Shown here in pieces: positions 38,267 through 46,365 of a DNA stretch of 64,000 nucleotides (position 1 is the stretch's first letter; each line of letters opens with the position of its first letter). Under the pieces are notes generated by a model. That model was given only the letters and a program-made list of their open reading frames with translations. It was not told where the DNA came from and made no database searches. The position numbers and the translations under genes were made by a program. Origin of the DNA: JAWKJY01 sp041393535 (lineage in GTDB: Bacteria; Actinomycetota; Thermoleophilia; Gaiellales; Gaiellaceae); assembly GCA_041393535.1 (NCBI GenBank), contig JAWKJY010000002.1:496001-560000 (forward strand), in the 5' to 3' direction.

Positions 38267-40174
38267 ATGCCTTGGGACGACGACCTTACCCCTGAGCAGC
38301 GCCAATACGCCTCGCACCCGGCTCGCGTGCTCCGCCTCGTCGCGGGACCGGGCACTGGCAAGACCCGCGTCCTTACGCGACGTGTCGCCTACCTCATCGA
38401 GTCAGGGGCGGCAGAGCCGTCGGCGATTCTCGCACTGACGTTCTCGCGCGCAGCAGCTCGTGAGCTCCGTCAACGCCTTGAGCTCCTCGAAGGTGTCGAC
38501 GTAGGAGACCGCCCGAGCGTCTACACGCTCCATGCGTTTGCGCTCCGACAGCTGCTTCTGCTGGGAGGCGCTCCGATCCTTCCACACCCAATCCGGATTG
38601 CGGACGATTACGACGAACGTTGGGTTATCGAGGAGGAGCTGAGCGAACTCGCTGGCCTAAGCGTCCGTGAGGTGAGACGGGAGTTTCAGAATCTCGCGAG
38701 TGATTGGGAGACGCTGAGAGCCGACGAGGATGAATGGGAGCGTCGCCATCCGAACCCTCGGTTTCTTGGTGCGTGGCGTCGTCACCGACAGATCTATGGA
38801 TACACGCTACGAGCCGAACTCGTGTATGCGCTCAAGAAGGCCTTTGACGAGGACGCAGACCTGGTACTCGAAGACGACTTTACGCATGTGCTCGCCGACG
38901 AGTATCAGGATCTTAACCGTTGCGAGATCGCGGTTCTCCGGCGACTCGTAGGTGACGACCGGAGCTTCTTTGCCGCGGGCGACGACGATCAGAGCATCTA
39001 CGGTTTTCGTAACGCGTTCCCGCTCGGCTTACGAGAGTTCGATCAGACGTATCCTGGCGCCGAAGATGGTGAACTGGAGGAGTGCCATCGATGCGATCGC
39101 ACGGTGTTGGCCATGGGCCTGAACGTCGCAGAGCAGGATGTCGATCGTATCCCCAAGGCATTGAGACATCGCGATGACGCCGAGGAGGGTCGGGTCGAGG
39201 CTTTGGGCTTTCGGGACGGAGAGCACGAGGCCCGGGGCATCGCACGGCTTTGCAAGCAGCTCGTCGAAGAGGAAGGGTTGGAGCCTGGCCAGATTCTGAT
39301 ATTGCTCCGCAGCGATCCGCAGGGGGTCTACTCGGGGCCCATCATTGACGCCTTGGCCGAGTCTGGGATCGCAGCCGAGCTACCCGCCAATCCCTTCGCG
39401 GTTCTCGACGAGCCAACACCACGCCAGCTTGTCTGCATCCTGCGTCTGCTGCGCGATCGCGAGCACGGTCTCGCCTGGCGTGAACTGCTCAAGCTCCGCT
39501 CGAACGGAGTCGGGGACGGCGCGTTGCTGGCGTTGTACCGGCTCGCGGACGAGCGTGGTGAGCGGTACGACCGGACGCTTCAGGTCGTCGCCGCCGATCC
39601 GAACGCGCTCGATCACCCCATGCGCACGCGCGTCGCAAGTGACGTCCGCGCTCTGAACGATCTCCTCGATGAGTTGGCTGAGGTGTTGGACGCCGACGCC
39701 CAGTCTGGACTGCAGACTGTTCTTGACGCCGTCGGTTTCCCGGACGAAGAGCGTGCCGAGATCGTGGAGCTCCTCGAAGGCCTCCTTGTTCAGGAAGGCG
39801 ACCAGGGTTCTACTCTTCGTGATCTTGAGACCGCCCTTCACAGCAGCCGCGGGGCAATGGATGAGGCCGAGCGTGCGGGCGATCCGGAGCGGGTCCAAAT
39901 CATGTCGATGCATTCTGCGAAAGGCTTGACCTCCGACGCGGTGATCGTCGCTGCCTGCGAGGACGAGTTGATCCCAGGCGAGACGAGTGACCGCCGAGAG
40001 TTGGACGACCAGCGCCGACTCCTTTACGTGTCACTGACCCGGGCGCGTCACTTTCTCTTCGTCACGTACGCACGCAGGAGGCCAGGGCGGCAGAGCCATC
40101 TTCTCCAGGTTCCGGTGGCCCGGACGTACACAACGTTCCTTCGGGATTACCTTCCGCCTCGACAAGTCGCATAG
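38267..40174 (+). CDS. UvrD/PcrA-like SF1A helicase of the island
   Basis: A 635-residue DNA helicase, shorter than housekeeping PcrA. Walker A AGPGTGKT is at residues 26-33, motif Ia ALTFSRAAARELRQRL, motif II LADEYQD (about 209-215), motif III GDDDQSIYGFR, motif V MSMHSAKGL, motif VI LLYVSLTRAR; all appear intact. Its codon use is looser than in the flanking core genes. It ends 33 bp before attR. UvrD-like helicases act in several defence systems (for example Gabija GajB), but no GajA-like OLD nuclease is here; the neighbour is the HEPN protein. Confidence 0.88.
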   Translation: MPWDDDLTPEQRQYASHPARVLRLVAGPGTGKTRVLTRRVAYLIESGAAEPSAILALTFSRAAARELRQRLELLEGVDVGDRPSVYTLHAFALRQLLLLGGAPILPHPIRIADDYDERWVIEEELSELAGLSVREVRREFQNLASDWETLRADEDEWERRHPNPRFLGAWRRHRQIYGYTLRAELVYALKKAFDEDADLVLEDDFTHVLADEYQDLNRCEIAVLRRLVGDDRSFFAAGDDDQSIYGFRNAFPLGLREFDQTYPGAEDGELEECHRCDRTVLAMGLNVAEQDVDRIPKALRHRDDAEEGRVEALGFRDGEHEARGIARLCKQLVEEEGLEPGQILILLRSDPQGVYSGPIIDALAESGIAAELPANPFAVLDEPTPRQLVCILRLLRDREHGLAWRELLKLRSNGVGDGALLALYRLADERGERYDRTLQVVAADPNALDHPMRTRVASDVRALNDLLDELAEVLDADAQSGLQTVLDAVGFPDEERAEIVELLEGLLVQEGDQGSTLRDLETALHSSRGAMDEAERAGDPERVQIMSMHSAKGLTSDAVIVAACEDELIPGETSDRRELDDQRRLLYVSLTRARHFLFVTYARRRPGRQSHLLQVPVARTYTTFLRDYLPPRQVA

Positions 40175-40206
40175 CGAGGGCGAGGGGGAAGACGGCGGGA
40201 ACCTTG

Positions 40207-40232
40207 CGCGGGTTCGATTCCCGCCGCCTCCA
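40207..40232 (+). repeat. attR: second copy of the 26-bp ssrA-end repeat
   Basis: Identical to 34197-34222 over 26 bases; the flanking bases differ on both sides. It cannot form a complete tRNA or tmRNA with the sequence around it. Confidence 0.92.
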
Positions 40233-40416
40233 CCTCTGGGCTCCTTGATCAGCGGCTTCAGAAGCCGGGGCCGGCGGTAGAGCGTAAACGAGAACGGTGG
40301 CTTTAGGGCCGCCGTTCGAAGTTCGGGAGGCGCCGATCGCAGTGACCTCGCCGGGCTGCGCGCCCTCCCTGAACGGCGAGTAGCACTCCCTCCGATCGCA
40401 GGACGATGATCTGGCG
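40233..40416. other. Intergenic DNA after attR
   Basis: No gene, promoter of the local TANNNT-leaderless type or repeat is evident in these 184 bp. Confidence 0.4.
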
Positions 40417-41484
40417 GTGATCTTCTTCCAGAAGACCCGTCGCGAGCTCGACCGGCGCCGCTGGGAGCTCGACGAGAAGAAGCGCGAGCTCGCGAAGGAA
40501 CAGGCCGAGATCGACGAGCGTCTACAGACGCTCAATCTCCGCGTCCGCGACCGCGTCGCTGGCTACGAGCACATCGCGCAGGCGTGGGCCGACTGGGAGC
40601 AGGTGCGGGCCGATGGCGACGCCCGTTACCTGAGATCGAAGAAGCACCCCGCCCACACGGCGGCGGAGGTGGTGAAGGAGAAGGGAAGGGAGATGGCGGG
40701 ACTGCGGCGACGGATGAAGTTCGCCGAGTACCTGACATCGCTCTACGAGTTCCACTTCCCGTGGCTGGAGGAGTTCCGCGACCTCGAGGCCGAGATCGAC
40801 TACGCCGCCGCGACGAGCATCAACGGCGACGAGTCGCGCGAGGATCCGGCTAGCCGCTTCCTCTCCAAGGACGAGTGGGCGGCGCTCACAACCGCCGAGC
40901 GGAACCAGCTCGCGCTTGAGCGCTACCTGCATTCACGGCAGACGCCGTGGCAGATCGGCCGCGACTACGAGCGTTACGTCGGATACCTGCGCGAGCAGGC
41001 TGGCTGCACCGTCACCTACCACGGCATCGTCAAGGGCTTCGAGGATCTCGGGCGCGACGTGCTCGCCGAGCGCGACGGAACGATCGAGGTGATCCAGTGC
41101 AAGCGATGGGCACAGCACAAGGTGATCCACGAGAAGCACATCTTCCAGCTGTTCGGCACGATGGTCGCCGCGCAGATCGAGAACCCCGGCAAGAAGGTCA
41201 CCGGCACGTTCACGACCACAACCGCGCTCTCAGACCGAGCGCGGGAGTTCGCGCACGCCCTCGAGATCCACGTCGAGGAGAACTTCCCGCTCGGCGACTA
41301 CCCGAGGATCAAGTGCAACATCGCCCGCCGCACCGGCGAGCGCATCTACCACCTGCCGTTCGACCAGCAGTACGACTCGACCGTCGTCGAACCCGAACGA
41401 GGCGAGCTCTACGCGGCCACCTGCGCCGACGCCGAAGCGGCCGGGTTCCGCCGCGCTTGGCGATGGAAGGGCGGGGACTCGTAG
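40417..41484 (+). CDS. Mrr-like restriction endonuclease with coiled-coil N-terminus
   Basis: A 355-residue protein. Residues about 5-50 are a charged coiled coil (RRRWELDEKKRELAKEQAEI). The nuclease core has Glu185 (GRDYERYVG), Asp214 (DLGRDVLAE) and Gln227-x-Lys229 (VIQCKRW), the E/D-QxK arrangement of Mrr-type PD-(D/E)xK enzymes. A C-terminal domain (residues about 308-346, RIYHLPFDQQYD, EAAGFRRAW) resembles small Ada/sunset-type domains. It probably cleaves modified or foreign DNA. GTG start; it lies just outside attR, and no methyltransferase is nearby. Confidence 0.78.
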   Translation: MIFFQKTRRELDRRRWELDEKKRELAKEQAEIDERLQTLNLRVRDRVAGYEHIAQAWADWEQVRADGDARYLRSKKHPAHTAAEVVKEKGREMAGLRRRMKFAEYLTSLYEFHFPWLEEFRDLEAEIDYAAATSINGDESREDPASRFLSKDEWAALTTAERNQLALERYLHSRQTPWQIGRDYERYVGYLREQAGCTVTYHGIVKGFEDLGRDVLAERDGTIEVIQCKRWAQHKVIHEKHIFQLFGTMVAAQIENPGKKVTGTFTTTTALSDRAREFAHALEIHVEENFPLGDYPRIKCNIARRTGERIYHLPFDQQYDSTVVEPERGELYAATCADAEAAGFRRAWRWKGGDS

Positions 41485-41746
41485 ACGCAGGCTCGTGCGG
41501 TCTCGTCCGTAGAGTCCGGCCGTAGCCGTTGCGCGCCTGTCCGAGCACGTCCAGGAGGCAGTCGGGCAGGAGCGGGAGATCGTGGCCGCAAGGCTGGACG
41601 CGCTGGCGTCTCGCCTCCGACGAGCGCGCCTAGCCGGCTGCGAGCGGCTGTCGCTCGTTCCGGCAGTGCGCTCCAGCCGCTCCTCACGTGCAGGCCGACA
41701 GGATCGCGACTCTTGGCGACTCGCGCGAATGTGGGATACGGCAGCC
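41485..41746. other. Gap between nuclease and convergent HEPN-type gene, possible gene remnant
   Basis: A plus-strand frame around 41524-41680 encodes a helical, Arg/Ala-rich stretch (EHVQEAVGQEREIVAARLDAL) but lacks a proper start before GTG 41582 and runs into the opposing gene. It may be a decayed or short gene; not called. Confidence 0.3.
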
Positions 41747-42526
41747 CTATCCGGCGGGCTGCGTCTCGCCGAGCTTACTGTCGAGATACGAGAGCACCGT
41801 TCGGCCAGCGTTGATGACAAGCTGCGCCTCGTGACGCCCGAGCAACTCCTCGTTTGGGTGTGCGACGCTCGCGTTGTTCCGCACCGGCGTCAACGCATCG
41901 AGGACGACGCCCATCGCGTTCAGCGTCTTCTCGATGTCCTGTGAGCGTGGCCCGAGATGCTGCATCCGAGGATGCTCCCGCCGCAACTTCTTGAGCAGCG
42001 CCGTAGTTGAGGCGTCGCGTTCATGCTCGATACCGGCCTGGTCGCATAAGTACCTCAGGTGCCCGTGAATTGCCGTGTGAACCCGATCGACAGCGCTCGT
42101 CGGGCGACCTCCGTCTAGTAGCAACTGGACGTCATCTATCGCGCGTCGGACAACGTCCGAGGTCTTCGCCGGTGCGTTGCCCGCGACCATCGCGCCAAGC
42201 TGGAGTTGGTCGGCAAGCGCGCTGTACTCGTCGTGCAGTTCCTGCGTCCGCAGCTCAGAAGTGCCCGGCGGGTACTTCTCAAGGATGCCCCGTATGATCT
42301 TCGCCTGCTCCTGCGCTGAGCGGGTCGAGATGATCTTGATGAAGCGCTCCCTAGTCGTGCCGTCGAACTGGTTCGGATCGATGTCGAGGTCGCAGTAGGT
42401 GGGATAGAAGTCAGCGTGGGTCCGCTGACTGAAGTCGCCGAGGTAGCCGCCGTCGACTCCGATGTACAGGTTCACGAGCCGCATGACTGACTTCATCGAC
42501 ATGCCACCCGCATGTGTCAGGTTCAT
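41747..42526 (-). CDS. Abortive-infection family protein with HEPN-like C-terminus
   Basis: A 259-residue protein. The N-terminal half (LYIGVDGGYLGDFSQRTH, FYPTYCDLDIDPNQFDGTTRERFIKII, QAKIIRGILEKYP) is a pattern I associate with abortive-infection-type proteins, although I cannot name the family. The C-terminal half (AVDRVHTAIHGHLRYLCDQAGIE, then VRNNASVAHPNEELLGRHEAQLVINAGRTVLSYL) is Abi_C/HEPN-like, with Arg216-Asn-x5-His223. ATG 42526 or ATG 42502 or 42496 may be the start. It is convergent with the Mrr-like gene. Confidence 0.7.
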   Translation of the reverse strand: MNLTHAGGMSMKSVMRLVNLYIGVDGGYLGDFSQRTHADFYPTYCDLDIDPNQFDGTTRERFIKIISTRSAQEQAKIIRGILEKYPPGTSELRTQELHDEYSALADQLQLGAMVAGNAPAKTSDVVRRAIDDVQLLLDGGRPTSAVDRVHTAIHGHLRYLCDQAGIEHERDASTTALLKKLRREHPRMQHLGPRSQDIEKTLNAMGVVLDALTPVRNNASVAHPNEELLGRHEAQLVINAGRTVLSYLDSKLGETQPAG

Positions 42527-42659
42527 TCGTCGGTTGTACCAGCCGCGCGAGACCTAGCTGTAGAGCCCCGGGCGCATCGTTCCGCAGGCCTCTGAAGTGT
42601 CGCGTCTAGGCTTGGCGGTGGCGACCGCCGGCCGTTTGCTTGTCGCGAACCAGGCTCGG

Positions 42660-43376
42660 TTAGCCTCGCCCCTCCACCAGCTCGATCACGGCCTGCGCCG
42701 TCTCCTTCGACGACGCGCCGTTCTGCCCCGTCACGAGGTTGCCGTCGACGACGACAAGCGTCTGGTGCTTCTCGCCGGCGACGTAGTCGGCGCCCGCGGC
42801 CTTCATCCGGTCCTCGAGCAGGTAGGGCGCGCCGGCGGCGACGCCGAAGTCGATCTTCTCCGCGGTCGGAAAGCCCGCGATCCTCTTGCCGACGAAGGGC
42901 CAGGAGCCGTCCTCGTTGCGCGCGCCGAGCAGGGACGAGCCGCCGCTGCACAGGGTCGCGACGACGTCGCCGCGCGCGTAGGTCGAGGCGATCAGGCGAC
43001 CCACGACGGGGTCGTCGCCGACGTCCTCGAGGACGCCGAAGCCGCCGGGGACGAAGACGACGTCGAAGTCGGCCGGGTCGAGGTCCTCGAGCCGGGCGGG
43101 CGCGGCGAGGAGCGCCTCGATCTCCGGCCGCGCCAGGTAGGCGCGCTGGAAGTCGACCGCGGACTGGTCGTTCTCCTGCAGCGTGAGGCCCAGGCCGGCC
43201 TCGTCGATCGGGGCGGGCACGCCGCCGAGCGTCGCCACGGTGATCTCGTACCCCGCCTCGGCGAAGGCGTGGTGGGGCCAGACGAACTCGGGCGGCCAGA
43301 CGCCGCCGGGGAAGCGCGAGCCGTCCTTCAGCGTCAGGCCGGGGGAGCCCGTGAGGACGAAGAGGACCCGTGTCAT
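42660..43376 (-). CDS. DJ-1/PfpI superfamily protein
   Basis: A 238-residue class I glutamine-amidotransferase-like protein of the DJ-1/PfpI/Hsp31 type. RVLFVLTGSPGL starts the fold, WPPEFVWPHHAF supplies the conserved Glu, DVVFVPGGFGVLEDV leads to the elbow, and the nucleophile elbow is TLCSGGSSLL, with Ser in place of the more usual His/Gly after Cys. Family members are chaperones, glyoxalase-like or amidase enzymes; the exact activity is unknown. A -10-like TATCGT is about 40 bp upstream on the minus strand. Confidence 0.85.
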   Translation of the reverse strand: MTRVLFVLTGSPGLTLKDGSRFPGGVWPPEFVWPHHAFAEAGYEITVATLGGVPAPIDEAGLGLTLQENDQSAVDFQRAYLARPEIEALLAAPARLEDLDPADFDVVFVPGGFGVLEDVGDDPVVGRLIASTYARGDVVATLCSGGSSLLGARNEDGSWPFVGKRIAGFPTAEKIDFGVAAGAPYLLEDRMKAAGADYVAGEKHQTLVVVDGNLVTGQNGASSKETAQAVIELVEGRG

Positions 43377-43446
43377 GCGTCACCGCCGTTCGTCGTCGTG
43401 TGCGCGTCGCAGCGGCGACGATACCGCGGCGCGGGCGCGAGGGCGG

Positions 43447-46197
43447 CTAGCCGAGCGGGACGGCCGTGACCACGACGTTGTCGCGGTAGCTGCCGGCGGC
43501 GCGGTCGAACGGGCCGCCGCAGGTGACGAGCACGAGCCGCGCGTCGCCCTGGCGGGAGTAGACCGACGTCGGGAGCGCGGCCTTGCGCACGCGCTTGACC
43601 GAGGTGACGCGGTAGCGGACGACGTCGCCGCCGCGGGTCGCGACCTCGATCCGGGCGCCCCGCCGGATCCCCTTGAGCGAGAAGAACGCGCCCTCGCCGG
43701 CGGCGGCGGAGTCGACGTGGCCCGCGATCAGCACGGCGCCCTCCTCGTCGCCCGGGGCGGCGCCGTCCTGCCACCAGGCCGTCCGACGGACGTTCGTCGG
43801 CACGGCGAGCGCGCCGGCGGCGAGGTCGATGCCGACGGCCGAGACGGGCGCGTCGACGTCGAGCGTCGGGATGCGGACGCGGGTCGGCGTGGCGCTGCCC
43901 GCGCCCTGGCCGGCGACCACCTCGGTCACGCGGTCGCCGCGGCCGGTGAGGATCAGCGGCGCCCCGAGCGTCGTCTCCTCCGACAGGCCGCACTCCGTCG
44001 TCGTCGGCGTGACGTTCGGGCCCGAGGTGAGGATCTCGCGCCACGTGTAGAAGCCGGCGCGTGGCAGCTCGACGGTGGGCGAGCGGTACGTGCCGTCGCC
44101 CGCGACCTCCAGCTCCTCGCGCGCGAGCGGCGCGCCCGTGCAGCGCATCGCCGCGCGCGTCGGGAACGGGCCGAACAGCTCGACCACGACACGGGCAGGC
44201 GTCCTGCCGAGGCCCGTGACCGCGATCCGGTCGGAGATCACGGCGCCCGGCCGCGCGACCTCGGCGGACGTCAGCGTCGTCACGGCCGGCGTCGCGCGCG
44301 CCACGGTCGTCTCCGACGCCTCGCCGCACGCGGTCGTGACGCCCGGGTTGCCGGGGCCGGGCAGGAGCGCCTCGCGGTACGTGTAGTAGCCGGCCAGCTC
44401 GAGCGTCACCGGCTCGGTCGTGTACGTGCCGTCGCCGGTCGCGACGAAGGAGCCCGTCCAGTACGGCGTGCCCGTGCACGAGATCGCGTCGAGCGAGTCG
44501 AACGGGCCCCAGAGCTCGACGCCCACCGTCGCGGCGAGCGCGCCGAGGCCGGTGACGATCACGTCGTCGGTGATCGTCGAGCCGGGCGTCGTCTCCTGCG
44601 CGCTCACCTGCGTGCGCACCTGCGGGCTGCCGGAGACGAGCGTCGTCTCGGCCGCCTCGCCGCACGGGGTGACGACCTCGCGGACGACGTCGCTCGCGGC
44701 GATCCGCTCCTGATACGTGTAGTAGCCGGGCGTCGTCAGCGTGACCGAGGCCGTGCGGTACTCGCCGTCGCGCGGGACGTCGATCGTCCCCGTCCAGAAC
44801 GGCGGGCCGTCGCAGCGGAGCGCGTCGACGCTCGGGAACGGGCCGTAGAGCGCGGCGGCGACGGTGACGCGCTCGCCGCCGGTGCCGCTCACCTGGACGC
44901 GGTCGAAGATCGCCGTGCCAGGGGCGGCGAGCTGCTGGCTGACGATCGTCACGACCGTCGGCTGCACCTGCGCCTGGAAGCGCTCGGCGGGGTCGTCGCA
45001 CGGGGTCGTCAGCCCCGTGTGCGAGGCGTCGCCCGGGACGTCCTCCTGGTAGACGTACCAGCCCGGCGCCGTCGGGGTGAACGGCTCCGTCGAGAAGGTG
45101 CCAGGGCCGCTCGCGGCGACCGTTCCCGTCCAGACCGGCGTCCCCGTGCACGCGATCTGCTCGCGGGTGCGGAACGGGCCGTAGACGCGCGCGGCGATGG
45201 TCGCCCGGTAGGACGGCAGGGCGCCCGCGAGCGTGATCGCGTCCGTGACGGGCTCGCCGACGAGGACGGACTGCGGCGTCGCGGCCGTCGTCACGGTCAG
45301 CGTCGCGGGCGCGGCCGGCGCCGAGGCGCTCGCGGTCAGGCGCTGCGAGGCTGGGACGACGAGGCGCTGCCCGTTGCGCGCGGCCGCGGCCGTCGTCGGG
45401 GCGAAGATGCGGGGCAGGGTCGACGCGACGTCCGAGGTCGTCGCGGTCAGCTCGACCGCGCCGGCGCTGGTCGGGGTGAAGGTGACGCGCGCGAGGCCCT
45501 GGGCGCCCGTCTCGACCGTCCGCTTCAGGCCGGACGCTCCCGCCCCCGCGAGCTCGACCGCGACGCCCGGGACGGCGGCGCCGGACGCGGCGAGGACGCG
45601 CACCGTGGCGGTGGCCTGCCGGCCGACGACGAGGCCCGAGCCGACCTTCAGCTCGAGCCGGTACGGGCCGCGGTAGCGATCGGCGTCGCGCGAGATCCGC
45701 TTGAACGCGCGCACGACCGCGGGGCCGAGGGCGGACGGGTCGACCTCGCCCGGCGCGCCGTCGCCCATGAGCGAGTGGACGTAGAGCATCGTCGCCGCCT
45801 GCTGCGTCCGGTTGCCGCTGCGCCCGTAGGCCCAGACGGCGTAGGCGAGCTTCTGCCGCTTTGCAAGCGGGACGGTCTCGCCGTCGCGGTTCACGAGCGG
45901 GCCGGCGGCGACCTCGCGGAAGCGGTAGCTCGCCGACGGGTACCAGAAGCGCAGGTCGATGCAGAACGCGTTGCCCTCGCCGGGGATCGCGCCGCGGAAG
46001 TCGCCGAACCAGCGCAGCCCGTAGCGGTACGTCTCGTACGTGCCGACGCCGTTCGTCCCGCAGGTGTTGCGGCCGAGGTCGGAGCAGGGGTCGTTCTGGT
46101 TGGGCGGCTCGGCCCGCGTCGCCGCGCCCGCGACCGCCGGGACGGCGAGCGCGAGCACGGCGAAAATGGCGACGAGCAGGGGGCGAAGCCGGCGCAT
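43447..46197 (-). CDS. Secreted thioester-type (TQXA-like) repeat protein fused to a C-terminal sortase domain
   Basis: A 916-residue exported protein. Residues 1-27 are a signal peptide (AVPAVAGAA). Residues about 30-170 resemble a Cys-Gln thioester adhesin domain: Cys79 in FCID and Gln132 in TQQA. Four repeats of about 110 residues follow (about 299-755), each with YGPF/WGPF, CTGxP, GYYTYRE-like and a second Cys in a TxCG-type motif. The last about 150 residues are a class E/F-type sortase: IPTLDVDAPV, His near 826 (AGHVDS), Cys893 (LVTCGG) and Arg (YRDNVV). There is no hydrophobic anchor before the sortase and no sorting signal. On the minus strand CATACT (46211-46206) ends 8 nt before the ATG, so it may be leaderless. 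Confidence 0.82.
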   Translation of the reverse strand: MRRLRPLLVAIFAVLALAVPAVAGAATRAEPPNQNDPCSDLGRNTCGTNGVGTYETYRYGLRWFGDFRGAIPGEGNAFCIDLRFWYPSASYRFREVAAGPLVNRDGETVPLAKRQKLAYAVWAYGRSGNRTQQAATMLYVHSLMGDGAPGEVDPSALGPAVVRAFKRISRDADRYRGPYRLELKVGSGLVVGRQATATVRVLAASGAAVPGVAVELAGAGASGLKRTVETGAQGLARVTFTPTSAGAVELTATTSDVASTLPRIFAPTTAAAARNGQRLVVPASQRLTASASAPAAPATLTVTTAATPQSVLVGEPVTDAITLAGALPSYRATIAARVYGPFRTREQIACTGTPVWTGTVAASGPGTFSTEPFTPTAPGWYVYQEDVPGDASHTGLTTPCDDPAERFQAQVQPTVVTIVSQQLAAPGTAIFDRVQVSGTGGERVTVAAALYGPFPSVDALRCDGPPFWTGTIDVPRDGEYRTASVTLTTPGYYTYQERIAASDVVREVVTPCGEAAETTLVSGSPQVRTQVSAQETTPGSTITDDVIVTGLGALAATVGVELWGPFDSLDAISCTGTPYWTGSFVATGDGTYTTEPVTLELAGYYTYREALLPGPGNPGVTTACGEASETTVARATPAVTTLTSAEVARPGAVISDRIAVTGLGRTPARVVVELFGPFPTRAAMRCTGAPLAREELEVAGDGTYRSPTVELPRAGFYTWREILTSGPNVTPTTTECGLSEETTLGAPLILTGRGDRVTEVVAGQGAGSATPTRVRIPTLDVDAPVSAVGIDLAAGALAVPTNVRRTAWWQDGAAPGDEEGAVLIAGHVDSAAAGEGAFFSLKGIRRGARIEVATRGGDVVRYRVTSVKRVRKAALPTSVYSRQGDARLVLVTCGGPFDRAAGSYRDNVVVTAVPLG

Positions 46198-46365
46198 CGC
46201 GGCGCAGTATGACGACCTCGCCGGGGGGATGCCGCGTACCCGTGGCGGGGAGGTGCGGGCCGCCCGCCCGAGGGAGCGGGCGACCCGGCGCGGAGGCCGA
46301 CCCCTTCCGTGGCGGTCGAGCCGGTGGGCAGCGGCTCGTGTTCCCTCGGAAAGGCAGGCAGCGTC
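46198..46365. promoter_or_regulatory. Divergent region between sortase-fusion and RTX genes
   Basis: It contains the minus-strand -10-like CATACT (46206-46211) and an inverted repeat CGCCCGC/GCGGGCG (46261-46267 and 46276-46282) with an 8-nt loop. No further gene is seen. Confidence 0.45.

Larger units (their letters stand above)
34197..40232. mobile_element. Integrative element inserted in ssrA
   Basis: About 6.0 kb bounded by perfect 26-bp copies of the ssrA 3' end, with a tyrosine integrase next to attL facing the repeat. Cargo: HTH/nucleotidyltransferase pair, MerR-type small protein, unknown protein, HEPN/Abi_C-type protein, UvrD-like helicase. No replication, conjugation or phage structural genes are visible, so it is a small genomic island or satellite-type element. 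From about 37.4 kb codon use is visibly less G+C-rich than the flanks, consistent with transfer. Confidence 0.9.

Noticed and set aside
38267..40174. Gabija system
   Set aside because: The helicase is GajB-like in general type only; no OLD-family ATPase-TOPRIM (GajA) gene is present in the window.
40207..40240. tRNA-like T arm at the island end
   Set aside because: Only the 26-bp attachment copy is present; no partner acceptor, D or anticodon arm is found upstream.
41582..41944. Plus-strand frame overlapping the abortive-infection gene
   Set aside because: It overlaps the better supported minus-strand gene over half its length and has no promoter or ribosome-binding site; at most a gene remnant.
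42660..43376. DJ-1/PfpI gene as part of the defence cluster
   Set aside because: Composition matches the chromosome and the family is a common housekeeping/stress family; nothing ties it to the island.
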